A DNA stretch of 64,000 nucleotides from Myxococcus sp046520405 (GTDB lineage: Bacteria; Myxococcota; Myxococcia; Myxococcales; Myxococcaceae). Position numbers and translations under genes: made by a program. Of the stretch, positions 61,601-64,000 are shown in pieces. Below the pieces are notes generated by a model. The model was not told the DNA's origin. It saw nothing but the letters and a program-made list of their open reading frames with translations, and did no database searches. Position 1 is the first letter of the stretch; each line of letters opens with the position of its first letter. Where the stretch lies: NCBI GenBank assembly GCA_046520405.1, contig JBKGHI010000010.1:1-64000 (forward strand), written 5' to 3'.

Positions 61601-64000
61601 GCAGGGCCAGCTCCCCCACGGGCGTGCGAGGCGCGGCCACCGCGTGGGCCAGGAGCTGCACGTAGTGGTTGCGCAGCCGCTCCACGGTGCCGGGCTCGAA
61701 CAGGTCGGTGCTGTACTGGAAGTAGACCTCGAAGCCCTCGCCCACCTCGATGGCGGTGAGGAACAGGTCGACCTCGCAGGTCCACGTCTCGATAGGGACG
61801 CGCCGCGCGCCCAGGGCGTGGAAGCCGCTGGCGGCGGACAGCTCGGTGCGGTGCAGGTCGAACATCACCTGCACGAGCGGCGCGTGCCCCGGGCTGCGCT
61901 CGACGCCCAGCGCGCGCACCAGTTGTTCGAAGGGGACGTCCTGGTTCCCCAGCGCGTCCAGCGTGGTGGCGCGGACCTGCGATAGCAGGGAGGCAAAGGA
62001 GGTGGAGGACTCCACCTGCGTGCGAAGCGGCACGGTGTTGGCGAGCAGGCCAACGACGCCTTCCAGTGAAGGATGGGTCCGTCCGGAGACGGGCGTGCCG
62101 ATGCAGAAGTCGTCCTGCTGGGAGTAGCGGTACAGCAGCGCGGCGAACGCGGCGTACAGCACCATGAACGGGGTGACTTGCTGTTGCCGGCACAGCGCTC
62201 GCAGGCTCTCGGAGAGAGAGGGCGGCAGCGGGTGGTAGCCGGTGTTGTCGCCCCGGTGCGAGAGGACGGCGGGGCGAGGCTTGTCGGTGGGCAGTTGGAA
62301 CAGCTCCGGCGCGCCGGAGAGTCGCTGCTTCCAGAAGTCGAGCTGAGCCGCGTCGTGGGCCTGGACCGGCTCGGAGCGCTGCCATGCGGCCACGTCCGAG
62401 TAGTGCAGCGCCACGGGCGCCAGCGTGGGCACATGGCCTTGCTGGAACGCGGCATAGGCCTCGCCCAGCTCGCGCATGAGCAGGCCCGCGGAGAGCGCGT
62501 CACTCACCAGGTGGTGGAATACGACGACCAGCACATGCCGCGCCTGCTCGGCTTCGAGCAGCAGGAAGCGGTACAGCGGACCGTGCTCCACATCGAACGG
62601 CCGGTTGCCTTCTTCCGTGAGACGCCGTGCCTGCCGTGCCTGTGCGTCCGGTCCTGGAGGCAGGGACTCGACGTGGAGCACACTCGCGGGAACCGGGGAC
62701 ACGCTCGCCTGGGGCTGTCCCTGGCGTGAAGACACCGTGGTGCGGAGCACCGGGTGCCGCTCCAGCAGCCACCGCGCCGCCGCGTCCAACGCGGGAACGT
62801 CCACCGTCCCTGTCCACTCCGCGGCCTGCCCGACGACATGCGCGCCGGAGTCCGGCTGGAGCTGGTGGATGAACCAGAGGCGCTCCTGTGCCGGGGACAG
62901 CGAAGGCGCGGGGGTGGGGTCCGGAGGAGTCGAAGCGGAGTCGCGCTGAAGTGGCGCGATTTCCGGGGGAAGGCCCGCGACGGAAGGTGAGGTGGCGGAT
63001 GCGGCGCGCTGAAGCGAAGCGACTTCAGCGGCGAGGCCCGCGACGGAAGGCGAGGTGAAGAGAGAGGAGAGGGGAAGTTGAACGCCCAGGGCGTGGCGGA
63101 CGCGGGCAACCAGCCGGGTGGCGGAGAGCGAATGGCCACCCAGGTGGAAGAAGCTGGCCTCACGCTCGATGCGCTCGATGCCGAGGACCTGGCAGAAGAG
63201 CTGAGCGAGCAGCTCCTCCAAAGGCCCTCGAGGTGCCCCACCCTCGGAGTGAGCTGGGGCGTCGTCGAGCGGCAGCGCGGCGAGCGCCTTGCGGTCGAGC
63301 TTTCCTGTGGAGGTGAGGGGAAGCTGGGCACGGAGGACCCAGCGAGAAGGAAGCATGAAGGCCGGCAGGAGACGTGCGAGCGCGGCCTGGAGGGAGTGGA
63401 TGTCGGTGTCGGACGAAGAAGGGACGACCCACGCCGCGAGCCACGAGTCGGAGGGCCCGCGTCGCTGGACGGTGACAGCGGCGGAGCGGACGCCGGGCAG
63501 GGAGGCGAGCGCGGCTTCGACCTCGCCCAGCTCGATGCGCATGCCGCGCACCTTCACCTGGAAGTCGACGCGGCCCAGGAAGCCCAGCGTGCCGTCGGCA
63601 TTCCACAGGCCCCGGTCCCCCGTGCGGTACAGGCGGGCACCGGGCGTGGTGCTGAAGGGATGCGCAACGAAGCGTTCCGCGGTGAGGTCCGCGCGGCCCA
63701 CGTAGCCACGGCCGACGCCTGTGCCACCGATGTAGAGCTCTCCCGGGACGCCCGGGGGCAGCGGCTGGAGCGCGTCGTCGAGGACGTACACCTCCATGTT
63801 GGCCTTGGGCGTGCCAATGGGCGTGCTGGCGCTCGCGGGGGGCGCGTGCATGTGCCAGAGCGTGGCGGTATCCGCGCACTCGGCGGGGCCGTAGGCATTG
63901 ACCAGGGGGATGCTGGGATAGCGCTCGAACCAGGCGCGGCAGGTCGAAGGCGGGAGCGCTTCGCCGATGGTGAGCATCTGGCGAAGGGCGGGCAGCGGTG
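52632..64000 (-). CDS. Nonribosomal peptide synthetase, (A)-T-C-A-T-C-A-T-C-A-T-TE, 5' part outside window
   Basis: An uninterrupted minus-strand frame from the right edge to the stop at 52632, at least 3789 codons; the start is beyond 64000. Order: C-terminal half of A1 (YGPAE, YRTGDRG, KLDRKAL); T1 (LGGHSLSATRL); C with HHLVSDA (~62515); A2 (~61500-60080, SGSTGEPKGVEL, YGPTETSINVAAE); T2 (IGGHSLAATRL); C with HHLVVDG (~59390); A3 (~58400-56930, SGSTGRPKGVMV, NEYGPTETVVG); T3 (LGGHSLLSVQL); C with variant SHLVNDG (~56200); A4 (~55230-53760, NVYGPTECTIT); T4 (TGGDSILAMRL); thioesterase (GYSFGG at ~53170). Pocket residues read by eye give D-L-T-K-V-G-E-V for A3, the Asn code. Others are not assignable with confidence. 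No epimerisation domain is visible. It makes a peptide of at least four residues and releases it by TE. Confidence 0.93.
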   Translation of the reverse strand, partial: PLPALRQMLTIGEALPPSTCRAWFERYPSIPLVNAYGPAECADTATLWHMHAPPASASTPIGTPKANMEVYVLDDALQPLPPGVPGELYIGGTGVGRGYVGRADLTAERFVAHPFSTTPGARLYRTGDRGLWNADGTLGFLGRVDFQVKVRGMRIELGEVEAALASLPGVRSAAVTVQRRGPSDSWLAAWVVPSSSDTDIHSLQAALARLLPAFMLPSRWVLRAQLPLTSTGKLDRKALAALPLDDAPAHSEGGAPRGPLEELLAQLFCQVLGIERIEREASFFHLGGHSLSATRLVARVRHALGVQLPLSSLFTSPSVAGLAAEVASLQRAASATSPSVAGLPPEIAPLQRDSASTPPDPTPAPSLSPAQERLWFIHQLQPDSGAHVVGQAAEWTGTVDVPALDAAARWLLERHPVLRTTVSSRQGQPQASVSPVPASVLHVESLPPGPDAQARQARRLTEEGNRPFDVEHGPLYRFLLLEAEQARHVLVVVFHHLVSDALSAGLLMRELGEAYAAFQQGHVPTLAPVALHYSDVAAWQRSEPVQAHDAAQLDFWKQRLSGAPELFQLPTDKPRPAVLSHRGDNTGYHPLPPSLSESLRALCRQQQVTPFMVLYAAFAALLYRYSQQDDFCIGTPVSGRTHPSLEGVVGLLANTVPLRTQVESSTSFASLLSQVRATTLDALGNQDVPFEQLVRALGVERSPGHAPLVQVMFDLHRTELSAASGFHALGARRVPIETWTCEVDLFLTAIEVGEGFEVYFQYSTDLFEPGTVERLRNHYVQLLAHAVAAPRTPVGELALLSAAEREQVLQGFNATERPFDSEGTIVSLIKAQVARTPDAPAVVAPEGTLTFRELHTRASRLAAHLTAAGAGPEAVVGLCLERSLDAVVSLVAIFISGAGCLPLEATHPPARRAALLRQARARLVVSRPGLFAGVEPGVPLVSPDVRGDVVAVPRAPRAEHLAYLLYTSGSTGEPKGVELTHRNVVHCFAAFDAYYATQPGDCWASSGSLSFDIHLEELLFSITRGARTVLREVGPLGLGRDILGHGITHVVITPSSLATALEEPGAPEAFRALKVLVTGGEVLPDPLVRQLALTQTRLVNTYGPTETSINVAAEITLPDRPVRLGRPLDRCRLYVLDANGAPVPPGVPGELYIGGTCLGRGYRDRPDLTADRFIPDAFSGTEGGRLYRTGDRVRWNGDGSLGFLGRTDFQVKVRGVRVELEEVEAALLRQPGVRQASVVVRGSQRDARLESFLVLDDATPGIEARLREGLSRALPEALVPSRFTVLSALPMTTSGKVDRKALAALPVQDVEPEATPGARPRGAVEELLALLFCQVLDVPQVRREDDFFHIGGHSLAATRLVARVRQAFDVEFPLQAFFTEPTVAGLARELETRRDGAALIPAPVPRPTDAALTLSPSQERLWFVQQLHPGTSAYHLAEAVELDGPLDVAALEDALRWLVTRHPVLRLAVPARDGLPAPVQHPVPPRVMDVEESDSAEQWARDAVHAPFDLAQGPLYRFRLLRTASERHVLLLAFHHLVVDGLSLDVLVRELGEAYAAFHQRRVPTLPPPRLEHADIAAWLRTPPARERDEAQLTYWRQKLEGVPGLLRLTPDKPRPATPLLTGAITGGHALSADTVRALQAFCREHQATPYMVLLAAFSALLHRYSGQEDFCIGTPVAGRTHPALEGVVGLMLNTVALRTPVAPDASFSTLVAQVRATTLEALAHQDVPLDRVVQALGVERSATHSPLFQVMFDLVRADRTLADAFPDLRARPLQPELLTSPFDLSLWVAESATGYTLALRYGTELFEATTAQRFLGHYLRLLQHALEAPGTAVSSLEVLPTPEREHLLQAWNDTGTDFPREHTVHALFEAQAARAPDAPAVLHGAEVLTYGQLNARANQLARHLRQLGVRSQTLVGLCLRRSVDMVVAVLGVLKAGGAYVPMDASHPPARLSFLLEDTGAPVLITEEAVADTLPVSQALVLCLDSEWERTAGREPDAPLEAVSSPEDLAYLIYTSGSTGRPKGVMVEHRGVVNYLHWARKAYAVDDGAGAPVHSSLAFDLTVTSLLLPLTAGKPVTLVPEEDGVDGLAAALRTGADFSLVKLTPAHLQMLAAQVSPEARAGRTRAFVIGGEALTSAAVEPWRRHAPGTRLINEYGPTETVVGCCIHTVNADTAVEGAVPIGRPIANTRLYVLDASLRPVPAGVPGELYIGGEGVARGYWRRPELTAERFVPDPFSSVPGARMYRTGDRVRLRPSDALEYLGRVDFQVKVRGHRVEPGEVEAALVELPGVAAATVVLREDSVTGPRLVGYVTGHDAVPDTESLRAALAQRLPAHMVPAALVALPQLPLTPNGKVDREALPAPEAPVASGEDFIPPSTPTELALAQLWEELLGVPRVGAQDDFFELGGHSLLSVQLASRVRERLGVELPVATLFATPTLAGLAARIDASPRAVESVDSAPHERPEHVPASLVQERLWYAMQLPEAPPFVVVAALVLDGAMDVARLETALEAVLEHNATLRTTFHLMHGGVVTREHPITRPVLVQTDLSHLSAAEALDAARAIATRHDREPFTVDQGPLYRFELARLDATSTRHVLVASMSHLVNDGIGMGSFLEELAQAWAATTPLLPPAPRTYADFALWQRSPEHLREVDAAVASWKHALAHAPSVLDLPLDFPRRAPALNANMRPEPLSLSAEAMTALQTLARREGVSPFTAVLALMQLWLHRLSAQPHVVVASPFSGRVLPRSERQVGYFANVLPLCTEVAGAPSFRALLRRAWDVVGHATANQEVPFKRIADTVQPDAPRTAPPLAQALLLLDSPASLSFGELRTTYLDGDSIFPAYDVVLHLIERPEGGTLGFLATDSALFTAATAQHMARAFEQLLTEAVHAPDAPLSRLSLLSSQQRAQVLATLHGGPQAIPEGACIHTLFEAQVRRSPQAPAVAHGESTWSYAELNARANALAARLLSQGMQPEERVGVVMEPSNQGMAALLGILKAGGAYVPLDAGWPEPRKRSVLARAGVRRLWVDTEALEAHAGLVPDVEVPPHPAHIAEDLEPGPRRVSASQVAYIVFTSGSTGEPKGVMVEHRSVVNHNLALAARFGLRPGDRMLQFAPLSFDAAAEDLYPPLVVGATVVMRSGLVPAHVMTPYLEETGITLISLPPTYIEEWIRQMESHGQRVPARLRLLAPGGDVLKRETYEAWVRVGGGHAPWLNVYGPTECTITSATCDIPGAEGLGTETTFPIGRPIPRVRIHLLDEHLEPVLPGLPGRVYIGGAAPARGYLGAPDLTAERFIPDPFSSEPGARMYHTGDLARLLPDGRLRFLGRADHQIKIRGFRVELAEIEACLRQFPGVEEAVVLARTGGSGQSQLQAFIQAPPTQVRVEALREHVASRLPSYMVPAALVVMEALPINANGKVDRQALPDASAQPAAPAVQETQGEHHETPFRTTLEMAMERLWREVLGRTDIGAGDDFFQTGGDSILAMRLLSRLEEELGVPVPLATLFQYPVFRETADAVQELLAEGPPRSSVVSLSGKQTPKSAPPFFVFHPADGELHYYRNLTPLLEPGLRCYGVQAPETQSKHGHATFDARIAAYVRDIREVQPHGPYRFAGYSFGGYPALGVAAALEAQGETVELLALVDALPAMEGPQASEDPVRSMADEFGILDAALEAELASLDDAARWERVTALGRELGMLAPHSRAADLRRIWHVLGEVLVPQVLGWKVPSVRARVQLFTSAPSRALHGEALGWERHLSREQLDVVPLASSHFGTLQPPCVQELANHLMAVLKRQGR
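62943..63059 (-). repeat. 63-bp in-frame duplication in the NRPS T1-C linker
   Basis: Two related 54-bp segments (62943-62996 and 63006-63059) lie 63 bp (21 codons) apart and encode SPSVAGLAAEVASLQRAAS and SPSVAGLPPEIAPLQRDS, duplicated in the linker between the first carrier and the following condensation domain. The duplication keeps frame and lengthens the linker. Confidence 0.75.

Overview
The window is about 70% GC, densely coded, and reads like a chromosome segment of a myxobacterium (Myxococcus/Corallococcus-like). The reasons are third-position GC in nearly every codon, many GTG starts, a soluble Ser/Thr kinase beside an ODP-type metallo-beta-lactamase-fold protein, secreted lipoproteins with lamin-tail and nuclease modules, and a large NRPS locus. 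No tRNA, rRNA, insertion sequence, phage or CRISPR-Cas genes were seen. Organism identity is inferred from style, not from a marker gene.

Layout. 1-6.9 kb: a diheme cytochrome c lipoprotein (cut by the left edge), a class V aminotransferase, a cysE-cysK cysteine operon, an acyl-CoA synthetase and a TfoX-type protein with a histone-H1-like tail. 7.0-10.5 kb: a two-gene accessory module, a 1007-aa protein with Ig-like repeats, zinc ribbon and nitrilase-like domain, preceded by a 123-aa protein of a type I associate with T6SS effector loci. 10.7-23.2 kb: MBL-kinase pair, YqaA-like membrane protein, secreted endonuclease/exonuclease/phosphatase lipoprotein, AI-2E-family permease, DoxX, ThrE-like exporter, an envelope-stress-like operon, an RsuA-type pseudouridine synthase and a GT39-like glycosyltransferase. 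23.2-26.1 kb: pabB-pabA-pabC, the p-aminobenzoate branch of folate synthesis.

26.1-32.9 kb is the most unusual part. A non-coding tandem array of twelve ~61-bp units, each with a GGAA-N6-TTCC core, fills the gap between pabB and the end of a three-gene operon. That operon encodes a DUF559-like PD-(D/E)XK nuclease, a helix-turn-helix-like linker protein and a 1171-aa protein with two separate P-loop ATPase modules (AAA/KAP-like plus HerA/FtsK-like). The gene content is that of an anti-mobile-DNA defence system that I cannot match to a named one.

32.9-64 kb looks like a biosynthetic gene cluster that runs off the right edge. It holds an FAD monooxygenase, a reductase/epimerase, an acyltransferase, an ABC-2 exporter, two paralogous SAM methyltransferases, a class I/II aminotransferase, a fatty-acid-desaturase-like enzyme, a stand-alone adenylation-KR-ACP protein, two FtsX-type permeases with a LolA-like partner but no ATPase beside them, and an 11.4-kb NRPS whose visible part is (A)-T-C-A-T-C-A-T-C-A-T-TE. 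The third adenylation domain reads out as Asn-specific. The likely product is a modified, possibly lipid-linked peptide of at least four residues released by the thioesterase.

Five apparent single-base deletions break four otherwise normal genes (ThrE-like, GT39-like twice, ABC ATPase, one methyltransferase). Three of the five lie at G/C runs, so sequencing error is the simplest explanation.
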